This document shows positions 1 to 8,821 of a stretch of 64,000 nt of DNA, in pieces. Origin of the DNA: Pseudomonas sp. QTF5 (lineage in GTDB: Bacteria; Pseudomonadota; Gammaproteobacteria; Pseudomonadales; Pseudomonadaceae); NCBI RefSeq assembly GCF_000512695.2, contig NZ_AZRW02000012.1, positions 46,217 through 110,216 of the forward strand, in the 5' to 3' direction. The notes below the pieces were generated by a model that had not been told where the DNA came from, did no database searches, and worked only from the letters and a program-made list of their open reading frames with translations. Each line of letters starts with the position of its first letter. The stretch's first letter is position 1. Both the position numbers and the translations under genes were made by a program.

Positions 1-2
1 GT

Positions 3-329
3 GGGCAGGAATTGTCCGGTGGGCAATGGCAAAAGATTGCCTTGTCTCGCGCCTACATGCGCCGCGATGCCGATATCCTGATTCTGGATGAGCCGACCTC
101 GGCCCTGGACCCTGCGGCGGAAGCAGCGGTGTTCGAGCATTTCAGCCAACACACCGAAGGCCGCATGACGTTGTTGATTTCTCACCGCTTCTCCAGCGTG
201 CGCAATGCCGACCACATCATCGTGCTGGACCAGGGTTCGATTCTTGAGCGAGGCGATCACGACAGTCTGGTCACGGCGGGCGGGCGCTATGCGCAGTTGT
301 TCAGCGTGCAGGCCCGTGGTTATCGGTAG
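3..329 (+). CDS. ABC transporter ATP-binding subunit, C-terminal fragment
   Basis: Partial gene cut by the window start; 108 codons remain. The fragment opens on the ABC signature (ELSGGQ), then shows Walker B (ILILDEPTSALD), the switch histidine in LLISHRFSSVRNAD and a D-loop. The ending (RYAQLFSVQARGYR) resembles the half-transporter class in which a membrane domain and ATPase are fused, as in MsbA or lipid/peptide exporters. The substrate cannot be read from this part. A REP pair follows about 55 bp after the stop codon. Confidence 0.9.
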   Translation, partial: GQELSGGQWQKIALSRAYMRRDADILILDEPTSALDPAAEAAVFEHFSQHTEGRMTLLISHRFSSVRNADHIIVLDQGSILERGDHDSLVTAGGRYAQLFSVQARGYR

Positions 330-382
330 TTTGAAAGTCTCATGAATCACGAGATTGTCGTAAATCCCAAAGGCACCTCAAT

Positions 383-485
383 CCCCCTGTGGGAGCGGGC
401 TTGCTCGCGAAGGCGTCGGGTCAGCCAATATTAATGTTGAATGACACACCGCCTTCGCGAGCAAGCCCGCTCCCACAGGGGGGGG
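383..485. repeat. REP pair (inverted), GTGGGAGCGGGCTTGCTCGCG type
   Basis: Two inverted arms of about 30 bp: left about 383-415, right about 450-482, separated by a short AT-richer spacer. They contain the CTGTGGGAGCGGGCTTGCTC core and its complement. The element lies between the convergent ABC and pirin genes. The same core recurs at 1401 and 9780, so it is a dispersed family, not a local duplication. Confidence 0.9.
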
Positions 486-504
486 GCTTTCGGCTCATCA
501 GACT

Positions 505-1227
505 TCACGGCATTTGCGGCAACTCTTGCGGCCGCAAATCAAACACCAGCACTTCGGCATCCACGCCGTTGCTCAAGGTCAGCACTTGCTCCTCACGCAC
601 CCGCACACCATCACCTTCCTGCAACTGCACGCCATTCAACTCGACACTGCCTCGCGCCACATGCACATAGGCATAGCGATCGGCGGCCAGTTCCAGCATG
701 GCGCTTTCCTTGCCGTCGATCAGGCCGGCATACACCCGCGCATCCTGCCGAACTTTCAGCGAACCGTTGGCCCCGTCAGGGGAGATGATCAGTTGCAAGC
801 GCCCGCGTTTTTTCTGCGTGCTGAAATGCTCTTGCTGGTAACGCGGTTTGGCGCCGCTGACGTCTGGCACGATCCAGATTTGCAGGAAGTGCACCGGGCG
901 TGTCGCCGAGTGATTGTATTCACTGTGCGCGACGCCGCTGCCGGCGCTCATTAACTGCACGTCACCGGGACGGATCACCGAACCGGTGCCCAAGGTGTCC
1001 TTGTGTTCCAGGGCGCCTTCCAGCACATAGGAAAAAATCTCCATGTCGCGGTGAGGGTGCTGGCCAAAACCTTTGCCGGCCGCCACGCGATCGTCGTTGA
1101 TCACCAGCAGGTCGGAAAAACCCTGCTCCCGCGGATTGCGGTAATTGGCGAAGGAAAAAGTATGGAAGGACTTCAACCAACCGTGATTGGCTGCGCCGCG
1201 ATCCGAAGCTTTACGAAGGGTCAGCAT
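505..1227 (-). CDS. pirin family protein (YhhW-like)
   Basis: 240 aa, bicupin. The N-terminal cupin carries the four pirin metal ligands at the expected places: H57 and H59 (GQHPHRDME) and H101 and E103 (GVAHSEYN). The bacterial pirin YhhW is a quercetin 2,3-dioxygenase; the physiological substrate here is unknown. The C-terminal cupin (about 140-235) keeps the barrel pattern without an obvious metal site. It is transcribed divergently from the GlxA-type regulator at 1518, with about 290 bp between them containing a REP pair. Full length for the family. Confidence 0.9.
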   Translation of the reverse strand: MLTLRKASDRGAANHGWLKSFHTFSFANYRNPREQGFSDLLVINDDRVAAGKGFGQHPHRDMEIFSYVLEGALEHKDTLGTGSVIRPGDVQLMSAGSGVAHSEYNHSATRPVHFLQIWIVPDVSGAKPRYQQEHFSTQKKRGRLQLIISPDGANGSLKVRQDARVYAGLIDGKESAMLELAADRYAYVHVARGSVELNGVQLQEGDGVRVREEQVLTLSNGVDAEVLVFDLRPQELPQMP

Positions 1228-1400
1228 GATGAAATCTCCTGTCAGGACGTGAATTCGTCCGAGTGAGGAGAAGGTTAATGTTTACCGTTGAATGCAATAA
1301 GTAGATGAAAATTGAAATACTGTCTCTTTCAAGTTGACAGTTGTGTGATCAGGTTCATGTATTCTTATTGTTACATTTGGCCATAATGCCGGGCGCGATA

Positions 1401-1476
1401 CCTGTGGGAGCGGGCTTGCTCGCGAAGGGGCCTTCAGGGTCGCCAAAAGCTTCGCGAGCAAGCCCGCTCCCACAGG
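1401..1476. repeat. REP pair (inverted)
   Basis: Left arm CCTGTGGGAGCGGGCTTGCT at 1401 and its complement ending near 1476, with a short spacer. It ends about 40 bp before the ATG of the GlxA-type regulator, so it probably lies in that gene's 5' leader or promoter. Confidence 0.9.
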
Positions 1477-1517
1477 TTAAGCAATCCTCTACTAGTGACC
1501 TCAGTGATTTTGAACCC

Positions 1518-2468
1518 ATGAAAACCGTGGCAATGGTGCTGTTCCCCGACTTTCTTCTGCTCGACATGGCCGGTCCCATGGAGGTGTTTTCCATCGCCAA
1601 TCGTTATCTGGCACCCGGCGACCGTTACGAGTTGTCGACCATTGGCACCGAGCCGGGTGTGCTACGAGCCTCAAATGGCGTCAATGTTCAGGCCGATTTG
1701 CATATCGATCAGGCGAACGAACGTTATGACTTGTTGCTGGTGCCGGGCGGGCCGGGAGCCTACAACGAAAAACATCCACCGCTGCTGGGCTGGCTTCAGG
1801 GCGCTGTCAGCCGGGCGAACCGTTATGGCTCGATCTGCACCGGCGCGTTCGTGCTCGGGCATGCCGGGCTGCTGGACGGTTATCGCGTGACCACGCATTG
1901 GCATTACACCGAACGCCTGATCAAAGGCTTTCCCAAGGCAAGTGTCGAGACCGATCAGATTTACGTGCAGGACCGCAATCTCATCACCTCTGGCGGTGTC
2001 ACCGCTGGCATCGACCTGGCGCTCGCGGTGGTTGCCGAAGACCATGGCAAGAAGGTCGCCCAGGACGTCGCCAAGGTGTTGCTGGTGGTGATGAAGCGTC
2101 AGGGCGGGCAGGCGCAGTTCAGTCCGTTGATGGCAGCAGTGGCACCTCAAGAAACGCCGATCACCCGGGTGCAGAACCATGTGCTCGAGCACCTCGATGA
2201 AGCGTTCAGCATTGAACGCATGGCCAGTCTGGTGAACATGAGTGCGCGGCACTTCGCCCGGGTTTTCGCCCGGGAAGTGAACATGACGCCGATGGAGTTT
2301 CTGCAAAGCGCGCGTATCGACCACGCCAGGAATCTGCTGGAAACCAGTGACCTGCCACTTAAGACCGTGGCCTATAAAAGTGGTTTTGGCAGCGTGCGGC
2401 ATATGCGTTTTCTGTTCAGTGAAAAGCTCGGCCTGACCCCCACTCAATACCGCGAACAGTTCAGTTAG
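1518..2468 (+). CDS. GlxA-family AraC-type transcriptional regulator
   Basis: 316 aa. Residues 1-170 form a DJ-1/PfpI-like domain with the elbow cysteine C107 (SICTGAF); residues about 205-316 form a double HTH of AraC type (FSIERMASLVNMSARHFARVF, then the VAYKSGFGSVRHMRFLF helix). This architecture is that of the GlxA/FtrA family, whose known members (GbdR, ArgR, CdhR) sense small nitrogen compounds in pseudomonads. I chose ATG 1518 because protein similarity starts at MKTVAMVLFPDF; the longer open frame upstream runs through a REP and is not coding. The target genes are not evident; the divergent pirin gene is one candidate. Confidence 0.92.
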   Translation: MKTVAMVLFPDFLLLDMAGPMEVFSIANRYLAPGDRYELSTIGTEPGVLRASNGVNVQADLHIDQANERYDLLLVPGGPGAYNEKHPPLLGWLQGAVSRANRYGSICTGAFVLGHAGLLDGYRVTTHWHYTERLIKGFPKASVETDQIYVQDRNLITSGGVTAGIDLALAVVAEDHGKKVAQDVAKVLLVVMKRQGGQAQFSPLMAAVAPQETPITRVQNHVLEHLDEAFSIERMASLVNMSARHFARVFAREVNMTPMEFLQSARIDHARNLLETSDLPLKTVAYKSGFGSVRHMRFLFSEKLGLTPTQYREQFS

Positions 2469-2653
2469 GTGGCATTGTCCGTCACGCGCACCGTGATGGC
2501 CGTGATGCTCCTCCCGTGGTCATTGTTCCGTTACTCATGCCTGCCAAGATACCCGTGAACTCTTTACCATGGAGGTGCGGGAACCTGGATGGACCGGTGC
2601 GATGGATGTTGCAGTACCTTGAGCCGGGCCAGGTTTTCAGCGCGTGAACGTGC

Positions 2654-4132
2654 ATGAACAGCCTCAGAGATATAAACAGCGATGCGGTGCTGCGGTTCGG
2701 GCCCTACGCGTTTCACCTGCGTCAGCGACTGATCCTTCAGGGTGATCGCCCGCTGCGCATGGGCGGGCGAGCCCTGGATATTTTGCAGGTGCTGGTCGAA
2801 CGCGCCGGTTCAGTGGTGAGCAAGGAAGCCCTGATTACCCACGTCTGGCCGACCTCAGTGGTCGAAGAAATCAACCTGCGCGTGCACATCGCCGCCCTGC
2901 GCCGGGCACTTGGCGATGACCAGAACGGGCAGCCTTACATCGTCAATATTCCCCAGCGCGGCTATAGCTTCATCGCCCCGGTACATCAGGACGGGACAGG
3001 CACGCCGGTGCCGGTCGACACTGTGCACAAGCCTCAGCACAACCTGCCGACGCGGCTCACTCCGGTGACCGGTCGCGACTCGATTGTCGGCAGTGTGGTC
3101 CGGCAGTTGCCGGTTCGACGTCTCATGACCTTGGTGGGTCCCGCCGGTATCGGCAAAACCACCGTGGCGTTGCGCGTGGCCGAGTTGCTGTTGCAGCACT
3201 ATCAGGACGGTGTCTGGAGGGTTGATCTGGCGGCCATCGATGACCCGGCGCAACTCGTCGAGTATCTGTCGCGCACGCTGGAACTGGACGTCGGCGTGGC
3301 GGCGCTGGTGCAACGACATACCTTGGTGGTGCTCGACAATTGCGATCACCTGCTCGAATGCTGTCGGGCAGTGGTGGACAATCTGCTGGCCTCGGCACCA
3401 CGGCTGTCGATCCTGGCCACCAGCCGCGAACCCCTGCAAGCGGCGGGGGAAACGCTGCTGCATATACCGGCCCTGGCGGTGCCACCGACCTGCGCGATAT
3501 ACAACGTGGCCGAGGCCATGGGTTATTCGGCGGTGCAGCTGTTGGTCAGCCGCGCCCGAGCCCGTCAGCAAGGGTTTACCCTGCGCCAACAGGATCTCAA
3601 TGTGGTGCGCGAAATCTGTCGGCGGCTCGATGGCCTGCCCCTGGCCATTGAACTGGCGGCGGCGCAGATCGATGCGTTGGCGCTGGTGGGGTTGCAAGCG
3701 CAACTCGGCAATTGTTTTCAGCTGCTGACCCAGGGTCGGCGCACTGCGGTGCCACGGCATCAGAGTCTGAAAGCCGCACTGGACTGGAGTTATGAACAGC
3801 TGAGCTCGTTGGAGCAAACCGTGCTGCAGCGGCTGGCGGTGTTCAAAATGGCGTTCACGCTGGACGCGGCGATTGGCGTGATCAATTGCGCGGTGCTGCG
3901 GCCCAGCTGCCTGGGCGAAATCGTAGAACGGCTGGCGAGCAAATCACTGCTGTCGCTGGAGCAGGGCAGCGGCGTGATCCGTTACCGTTTCCTCAACACC
4001 ACCCGTATCTACGCCTTGGAGAAACTCGAACGCAGCGGTCGCTTGCGTGCCTTTGAACTGCGTTATGCCCGCTATATCAGCCGGGCATGCTGGACATCAG
4101 CCGGGCAGGTGTCGCTGCAGCTCGTCGAGTAG
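2654..4132 (+). CDS. wHTH-STAND (NB-ARC-like) ATPase regulator, C-terminally truncated
   Basis: 492 aa. Residues 14-110 are an OmpR-type winged helix (GRALDILQVLVE ... QRGYSFIAPV); residues 140-400 are a STAND ATPase with Walker A GPAGIGKTT (about 162-170), Walker B LVVLDNC and the ATSREPL sensor. The paralogue on the opposite strand (4097-6901) has the same domains plus about 430 residues of TPR-like helices; here the protein stops just after the ATPase and its winged-helix appendix. Its last 12 codons are the antisense of the paralogue's 3' end, so the natural C-terminus was lost. STAND proteins normally need the C-terminal sensor repeats; the shortened form may be constitutive, a modulator of the paralogue, or inactive. 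Confidence 0.85.
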   Translation: MNSLRDINSDAVLRFGPYAFHLRQRLILQGDRPLRMGGRALDILQVLVERAGSVVSKEALITHVWPTSVVEEINLRVHIAALRRALGDDQNGQPYIVNIPQRGYSFIAPVHQDGTGTPVPVDTVHKPQHNLPTRLTPVTGRDSIVGSVVRQLPVRRLMTLVGPAGIGKTTVALRVAELLLQHYQDGVWRVDLAAIDDPAQLVEYLSRTLELDVGVAALVQRHTLVVLDNCDHLLECCRAVVDNLLASAPRLSILATSREPLQAAGETLLHIPALAVPPTCAIYNVAEAMGYSAVQLLVSRARARQQGFTLRQQDLNVVREICRRLDGLPLAIELAAAQIDALALVGLQAQLGNCFQLLTQGRRTAVPRHQSLKAALDWSYEQLSSLEQTVLQRLAVFKMAFTLDAAIGVINCAVLRPSCLGEIVERLASKSLLSLEQGSGVIRYRFLNTTRIYALEKLERSGRLRAFELRYARYISRACWTSAGQVSLQLVE

Positions 4133-6901
4133 CCGACGGCCTTTCATCAGGTCTGGTGTAGCAAAGCCTTCGGTGAAACGCTGGTAAATCGGCGCCAGCA
4201 ACTCATGGGCCTGCCGGAACAGACCTTGACGCTGCCACAGTTGGGCCAATGAGGTGGCGCTGCGCAGTTCCCAGGCCAGCGCTCCATGGGTCTTTGCCAC
4301 GGCTAAGGCTTTGAGCAGCACTGCCTCAGCCGCGCTGACCCCGGTCGGGCAATCCTCTGCCAGCAACACGTCGGCCCGGGCTCGCAGAATTTCCGCGGTG
4401 CTCCAGCCGGCCGCGCCTTTCTCGGCCCGTTCCAGCAACGCGTCATCGATGAAGCGGCTGTCCAGCGTGACCATGATTTCCTTGATCAACCCGGTTTTCG
4501 GTCGCGGCGACGAAGGCGCATCGGCAGCATCGATCACCTGCGCGTAATGTTTGGCCCAGGTGTGGAACAGCGACACCGAGTGTTTTTGCGCTTGCTCAAG
4601 CAGCAGACCCAGGAGTTCGCGGGCAACCGGGGTGTCGCCGTTGTAGTGAGCGATCAGGCAACCGGCCAGCGCCAGGGTGTAGCAGATGGACGTGCCATGA
4701 TTGATCTGAATCGCGATGTCGAGCGCCTGTCGCGCGGTGCGCCAGGCTTTTTCCGGGTGCCCTTGTAACCAGAGAATGCGCGCCAGAATTGTCAGGGCCG
4801 CGACGCTCTGATCGTAATGCACGCCAAAGCAGTAGCTGAAGCGGTTGAGGTGACCATTCTGGGCCAGGCATTGAATGACCTGTTCCACATTCTCCCGCGC
4901 CAGAGCCTGATCCCCGGCAAAGTGCAGGGCCAGAACCCGCAAGCGTTGGGTGCTGAGGGCCAACACTGCGTCACCGTGCAGCCCCAACTGCTCGAATTGT
5001 CGGCTCTGCTCCAGGGCCTGTTGGTAGTGGCCGCAACTCAGATCAACCGCCAAATGTCCGGAAATCGCTTTGAGCTGACCGGCCACATCGTTGCAGTGTT
5101 CGGCCAGGTGTTTGGCGCTGACGAACGCTTCGACGGCTTCAGCGCTACTGCCCAGGGTGTGGTAGCAGGCACTGCCGAGGGCAAGCTTGAGGGTCATGGT
5201 CAAACGCGGGCAGGGCTGGTGCGTCGCTTCGAGTAGTGCCAGGGCTTTGCGCACGTACACGCCGTGTTCCTTGAGCAACGACAGCTCCTGCCAGAGCGGC
5301 GTCGAGGCCGCAGCGAGGCGGATCGCCAAGGCCTGCGGTCCTTGAGCATTCAAGCCCCAATCGAGCGCAGCGCGAATGTCTTCCAGGCTGCGGGCGTAAC
5401 GCTCGGTCCAGCGATCGCTCGAGATATGCTCCCAGTCGTCCTGGGCTTGCTGCATCAAGGCCAGGCAGCGTTCGGCGTGGCGTTCGCGGGTGTCCGGCAG
5501 CTCTTGGGCCTCGGCGAGTTTTTCCAGTGCATAGCCACGTGTGGTATCGAGTAGACGGTAGAACACCTCTTCGTCGCCGACTTCCACGTTCAGCAATGAC
5601 TTGGCAACCAATTGGGTGATCGAGGCGAACACCACGCCGGGTTCGAGGTGCTCACCGACGATCACGGCGGCCGCCGACTCCAGGGTAAAACCGCCACGGA
5701 ACACCCCCAATCGGCGCAGGCAGGTTTGCTCACAGGCATTGAGCAGTTCGAAGCTCCAGTCCAGTGTCGCGCGCAGGGTCTGATGGCGGCCCAAGGCCGT
5801 TTGGCAGCCTTGGGTGAGCAGGCGAAAGCTGCCTTGCAGTTGCGACAGCAACCCATTCAACCCCAGGCTGCCCACTTGCGCTGCCGCCAGTTCGATGGCC
5901 AGCGGTATGCCGTCCAGACGCCGGCAGATTTCAATGGCCAGCGGCAATTCATCGTCAGTCAGTTCGAAACTGTCGTGGCTGGCCATCGCCCGCTCGACAA
6001 ACAATTGCAGTGCCGAAAACGCCAGGGCTTGAGCGCGGTCGAGCACGGCGATGGGCGGCGGGCAGTCCAGCGATTCCAGGCGCTGTACGCATTCGCCTTC
6101 GGCCCGCAGGCTCTCGCGGCTGGTGGCCAGAATGTGCACGTGGGGTGCTGCGCGCAGGATGCTTTCGCTGAGCAACGCAATGGCGTCGATCAGGTGTTCG
6201 CAGTTGTCGATGACCAGCAGCATCTGCCGTTCGCGCAGGAGCGTGGCGAGACCGCTCGTGGGTCCGGCTTCGTGCAAGGACAAATTCAGCAGCGTTGCCA
6301 AGTGTGTGGCGATCATCAACGGGTCGTTGATCGGTGCCAGGTCCAGCAGGCGAATACCGTCGCGATAATGACCGATCAGTTGCTCGGCAACACGCAGCGC
6401 CACGGTCGTCTTGCCGATCCCGCCGGGGCCCACGAGGGTGATGAAGCGCTGCCGCGCCAGTTGCGTCACCAGACTGTCGACCAGAGCCTGGCGACCGATC
6501 ATGCGGGTCCGGCGAATCGGCAAGTTATGGCTACCCGGCGCATTGGCGTCGTTTTTCGGGTGTTGTTGGATGGGCTCAAGGGAAAACGGCGCGACAAAAC
6601 TGTACCCGCGCTGGGCGACGGTGACGATGTAACGCTGACCCGCCTGACCGTCACCGAGGGCTTTACGCAGTGCCGCCATGTGCACCCGCAGGTTGATGTC
6701 TTCCACCACACTTTTGGGCCAGACCCGGGCGATCAGTTGTTGCTTGCTCACCACATGCCCGGCGTGTTCCAGCAGGATCAACAGAATGTCCATGGCCCGC
6801 CGACTCAGGCGCAGGGGTTGGCCGGCCTCCATGACCAGGCGTTGTCCGGGGTAGATCCGGTAGGGGCCGAAATGAATGGCCTGTTCGGGGGGAAGGGTCA
6901 A
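4097..6901 (-). CDS. wHTH-STAND ATPase transcriptional regulator, full length
   Basis: 934 aa. OmpR-like winged helix at about 8-105 (RRAMDILLILLEHAG ... AQRGYSFVAPF), STAND/NB-ARC ATPase at 135-400 (Walker A GPGGIGKTT, Walker B LLVIDNCEHL, ATSRESL), then about 500 residues of helical TPR-like repeats (for example QALAIRLAAAS, CYTLALAGCLIAHYN). Such proteins are signal-gated activators; the ligand is unknown. The start is TTG 6901, supported by GGAGTG seven bases upstream; there is no nearer ATG. Its 3' end overlaps the truncated convergent paralogue by 36 bp. Confidence 0.88.
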   Translation of the reverse strand: MTLPPEQAIHFGPYRIYPGQRLVMEAGQPLRLSRRAMDILLILLEHAGHVVSKQQLIARVWPKSVVEDINLRVHMAALRKALGDGQAGQRYIVTVAQRGYSFVAPFSLEPIQQHPKNDANAPGSHNLPIRRTRMIGRQALVDSLVTQLARQRFITLVGPGGIGKTTVALRVAEQLIGHYRDGIRLLDLAPINDPLMIATHLATLLNLSLHEAGPTSGLATLLRERQMLLVIDNCEHLIDAIALLSESILRAAPHVHILATSRESLRAEGECVQRLESLDCPPPIAVLDRAQALAFSALQLFVERAMASHDSFELTDDELPLAIEICRRLDGIPLAIELAAAQVGSLGLNGLLSQLQGSFRLLTQGCQTALGRHQTLRATLDWSFELLNACEQTCLRRLGVFRGGFTLESAAAVIVGEHLEPGVVFASITQLVAKSLLNVEVGDEEVFYRLLDTTRGYALEKLAEAQELPDTRERHAERCLALMQQAQDDWEHISSDRWTERYARSLEDIRAALDWGLNAQGPQALAIRLAAASTPLWQELSLLKEHGVYVRKALALLEATHQPCPRLTMTLKLALGSACYHTLGSSAEAVEAFVSAKHLAEHCNDVAGQLKAISGHLAVDLSCGHYQQALEQSRQFEQLGLHGDAVLALSTQRLRVLALHFAGDQALARENVEQVIQCLAQNGHLNRFSYCFGVHYDQSVAALTILARILWLQGHPEKAWRTARQALDIAIQINHGTSICYTLALAGCLIAHYNGDTPVARELLGLLLEQAQKHSVSLFHTWAKHYAQVIDAADAPSSPRPKTGLIKEIMVTLDSRFIDDALLERAEKGAAGWSTAEILRARADVLLAEDCPTGVSAAEAVLLKALAVAKTHGALAWELRSATSLAQLWQRQGLFRQAHELLAPIYQRFTEGFATPDLMKGRRLLDELQRHLPG

Positions 6902-7100
6902 CGGGTCACTCCTGCTTGCATCCGTCTATCACGCGGTATTCGGGCATATTCCTCAGGTTTTTTCGGCAGCGCAACGCGGCGTCGAGCGCCTCGACGGTGT
7001 GTGCATAGGCTGCTGCATTTTCGTCCTTGCTCATTGGCCCTGTATTTATTGGGTGCGAGGTTTGTGAGAGGGGCGCCAGTTCCGTTGCCACACCCTTAAA

Positions 7101-7120
7101 AATTAACAACGTTTAACTCG
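7101..7120. promoter_or_regulatory. 20-bp site AATTAACAACGTTTAACTCG, copy 1
   Basis: This 20-mer occurs again, exact and inverted, at 8716-8735. Copy 1 lies 156 bp before the hydrolase ATG; copy 2 lies 87 bp before the LysR gene ATG. The core TTAA-N6-TTAA suits a LysR-type operator. The inference is that the LysR protein of 8822 binds both sites, controlling the hydrolase unit and itself. Confidence 0.65.
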
Positions 7121-7142
7121 TCCTGCGTCTGGTCTACGCTCA

Positions 7143-7241
7143 AAAATCCAAACCTTCAAGTTCATCCACCCGAAGACCGCCGCACATTTGGGCGAGCTGG
7201 TCGCACGCCTGGCCGAACGCATGGCCCACACCGCTTTTTAA
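7143..7241 (+). pseudogene. 3' remnant of an unidentified gene
   Basis: An open frame with no start codon reads ...FKFIHPKTAAHLGEL... and ends at TAA 7239-7241. The last 29 codons have natural codon use and sense, whereas sequence upstream of about 7143 does not look coding. The remnant lies between the shared 20-bp operator and the hydrolase gene, suggesting a first gene of the operon was deleted down to its tail. The family is not recognised. Confidence 0.35.
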
Positions 7242-7275
7242 CCACCGCAAAATCCTTGCATGAGGAGTCATCCTG

Positions 7276-8100
7276 ATGAGCACCTTTACCACCCGAGACG
7301 GCACCGAGATTTACTATAAGGACTGGGGCACCGGTCAGCCGATCGTCTTCAGCCACGGTTGGCCGTTGAACGCCGACAGTTGGGAATCGCAAATGATCTT
7401 CCTGGCCTCCCAAGGCTACCGGGTCATCGCCCATGACCGCCGTGGTCACGGTCGTTCGAGCCAGCCATGGTTCGGCAATGACATGGACACCTACGCCGAT
7501 GACCTGGCGCAGCTGATCGAGCATCTGGATCTGCAAAACGCCGTGCTGTTCGGCTTCTCCACCGGTGGTGGCGAAGTGGCGCGCTACATCGGTCGCCACG
7601 GCACTGGTCGCGTGGCCAAAGCCGGGCTGATTTCCTCGGTGCCACCGTTGATGCTCAAAACCGAGGCCAACCCTGGCGGCCTGCCGCTGGAGGTGTTCGA
7701 TGGTATTCGTCAGGCGTCCCTGGTCGACCGTTCGCAGTTGTACAAGGATTTGGCCAGCGGTCCGTTCTTTGGCTTCAATCGCCCGGGTGCCAAGCCGTCC
7801 CAAGGCATGATCGACTGGTTCTGGCTGCAAGGCATGATGTCTGGCCACAAGAATGCCTATGACTGCATCAAGGCGTTCTCCGAAACCGACTTTACCGAAG
7901 ACCTGAAGAAGTTCGACGTGCCGACCCTGGTGGTGCATGGCGACGACGACCAGGTCGTGCCGATCGAAGCCGCCGGCATCGCCGCGGCGAAACTGGTCAA
8001 GGGCTCTACATTGAAGGTCTACCCCGGAGCACCCCACGGCCTGACCGATACCCACAAGGACCAACTCAACGAAGATCTGCTGGCATTCATCAAGGGCTGA
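7276..8100 (+). CDS. alpha/beta hydrolase, non-haem haloperoxidase type
   Basis: 274 aa. Alpha/beta-hydrolase fold with oxyanion motif FSHGWP, nucleophile elbow GFSTGGGE (S95), acid in HGDDDQVVP and histidine in [10 protein letters not shown] near the C-terminus. The length and the [10 protein letters not shown] segment match the bacterial cofactor-free chloroperoxidase/esterase family. These enzymes hydrolyse esters and perhydrolyse short acids; the physiological substrate is unknown. No signal peptide is seen, so it is cytoplasmic. ATG 7276 is preceded by TGAGGAG. A putative LysR operator lies upstream. Confidence 0.9.
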   Translation: MSTFTTRDGTEIYYKDWGTGQPIVFSHGWPLNADSWESQMIFLASQGYRVIAHDRRGHGRSSQPWFGNDMDTYADDLAQLIEHLDLQNAVLFGFSTGGGEVARYIGRHGTGRVAKAGLISSVPPLMLKTEANPGGLPLEVFDGIRQASLVDRSQLYKDLASGPFFGFNRPGAKPSQGMIDWFWLQGMMSGHKNAYDCIKAFSETDFTEDLKKFDVPTLVVHGDDDQVVPIEAAGIAAAKLVKGSTLKVYPGAPHGLTDTHKDQLNEDLLAFIKG

Positions 8101-8109
8101 TCAAGATCA

Positions 8110-8182
8110 AAAGATCGCAGGCTGCGCCAGTGCCTACACGGGTATGTGAACCCCTGTAGGCGCTGGCGAAGACTGCGATCTT
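8110..8182. terminator. inverted repeat, likely bidirectional terminator (AAGATCGCAG family)
   Basis: Arms AAGATCGCAGGCTGCGCCAG and its near complement ending GACTGCGATCTT flank a short loop, between the convergent hydrolase and AraC genes. The 3' end of the AraC frame runs into the repeat. A relative with the same AAAAGATCGCAG arms is at 14481-14542. Confidence 0.7.
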
Positions 8183-8598
8183 CTGATTGTGAGAGAGGGA
8201 AGATAACGCACAGTTCGACAGCGCCAGGCAAACGGTGAAACGCCTTCGCTGCGGGTGAAAATATGGGAAAAATACGCCTGATCGCAGAAGCCGCATTCCA
8301 GGCTGATTTGCGTCAGGGTCAAGTCGGTGTTCTGGATCAACTGCTTGGCCCGGGCGATGCGTTGCTGACGAATCCAGTCTTGCGGCGAGAGGCCGGTGCT
8401 GCACTTGAACGCACGGGAAAAATGGCTGCGTGAAAGGGCGCACGCCCGTGCCAGTTCAGTCACTTCCAGGGTTTCGCCGAGGTGGTCGAGGATCAACTGC
8501 CTGGCCAGATTTTCACGCCAGGGGCTGAGCCCGCCAGTAGTTTTTTTTCGCGTTTCAGTGGAGGACGCGCTGATCGCGTTTTGCTGAAAATGAGCCAT
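8134..8598 (-). CDS. short AraC-family transcriptional regulator
   Basis: 154 aa from ATG 8598 (the open frame extends upstream but without likeness to the family). It is almost only the AraC double-HTH: first helix-turn-helix in LEVTELARACALSRSHFSRAF, second in LTLTQISLECGFCDQAYFSHIF. There is no ligand domain, as in SoxS/MarA-sized regulators. The C-terminal 20 residues are encoded inside the AAGATCGCAG inverted repeat. It lies convergent to the hydrolase gene and divergent from the LysR gene. Confidence 0.82.
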   Translation of the reverse strand: MAHFQQNAISASSTETRKKTTGGLSPWRENLARQLILDHLGETLEVTELARACALSRSHFSRAFKCSTGLSPQDWIRQQRIARAKQLIQNTDLTLTQISLECGFCDQAYFSHIFTRSEGVSPFAWRCRTVRYLPSLTIRRSQSSPAPTGVHIPV

Positions 8599-8715
8599 GG
8601 CCAATGTCCGTGTCGAAGGGCGCGCGCGGGTGCACTGCACGGTGAGTCAGCACGCTCCCTCTAAAAAAAGGTCTGCGCAGAGGGCTTCATTCTTGGTCGC
8701 GGGGGCTTTGGCTTG

Positions 8716-8735
8716 CGAGTTAAACGTTGTTAATT
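8716..8735. promoter_or_regulatory. 20-bp site, inverted copy 2
   Basis: CGAGTTAAACGTTGTTAATT is the exact reverse complement of 7101-7120. It lies in the 223-bp space between the AraC and LysR genes, 87 bp before the LysR ATG, the usual place for a LysR autoregulatory site. Confidence 0.65.
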
Positions 8736-8821
8736 CATCGATCGGCGCGGGCAGTCTCGAGTACAGTCAGCCACACTCGTCAACCCTCTTGCCAGGCCGA
8801 AAACACAATGGGATTGTGCTT

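Noticed and set aside
5612..7099. 495-aa open frame antisense to the STAND regulator
   Set aside because: Gln/His-rich shadow composition, no domain, covers the clear regulator.
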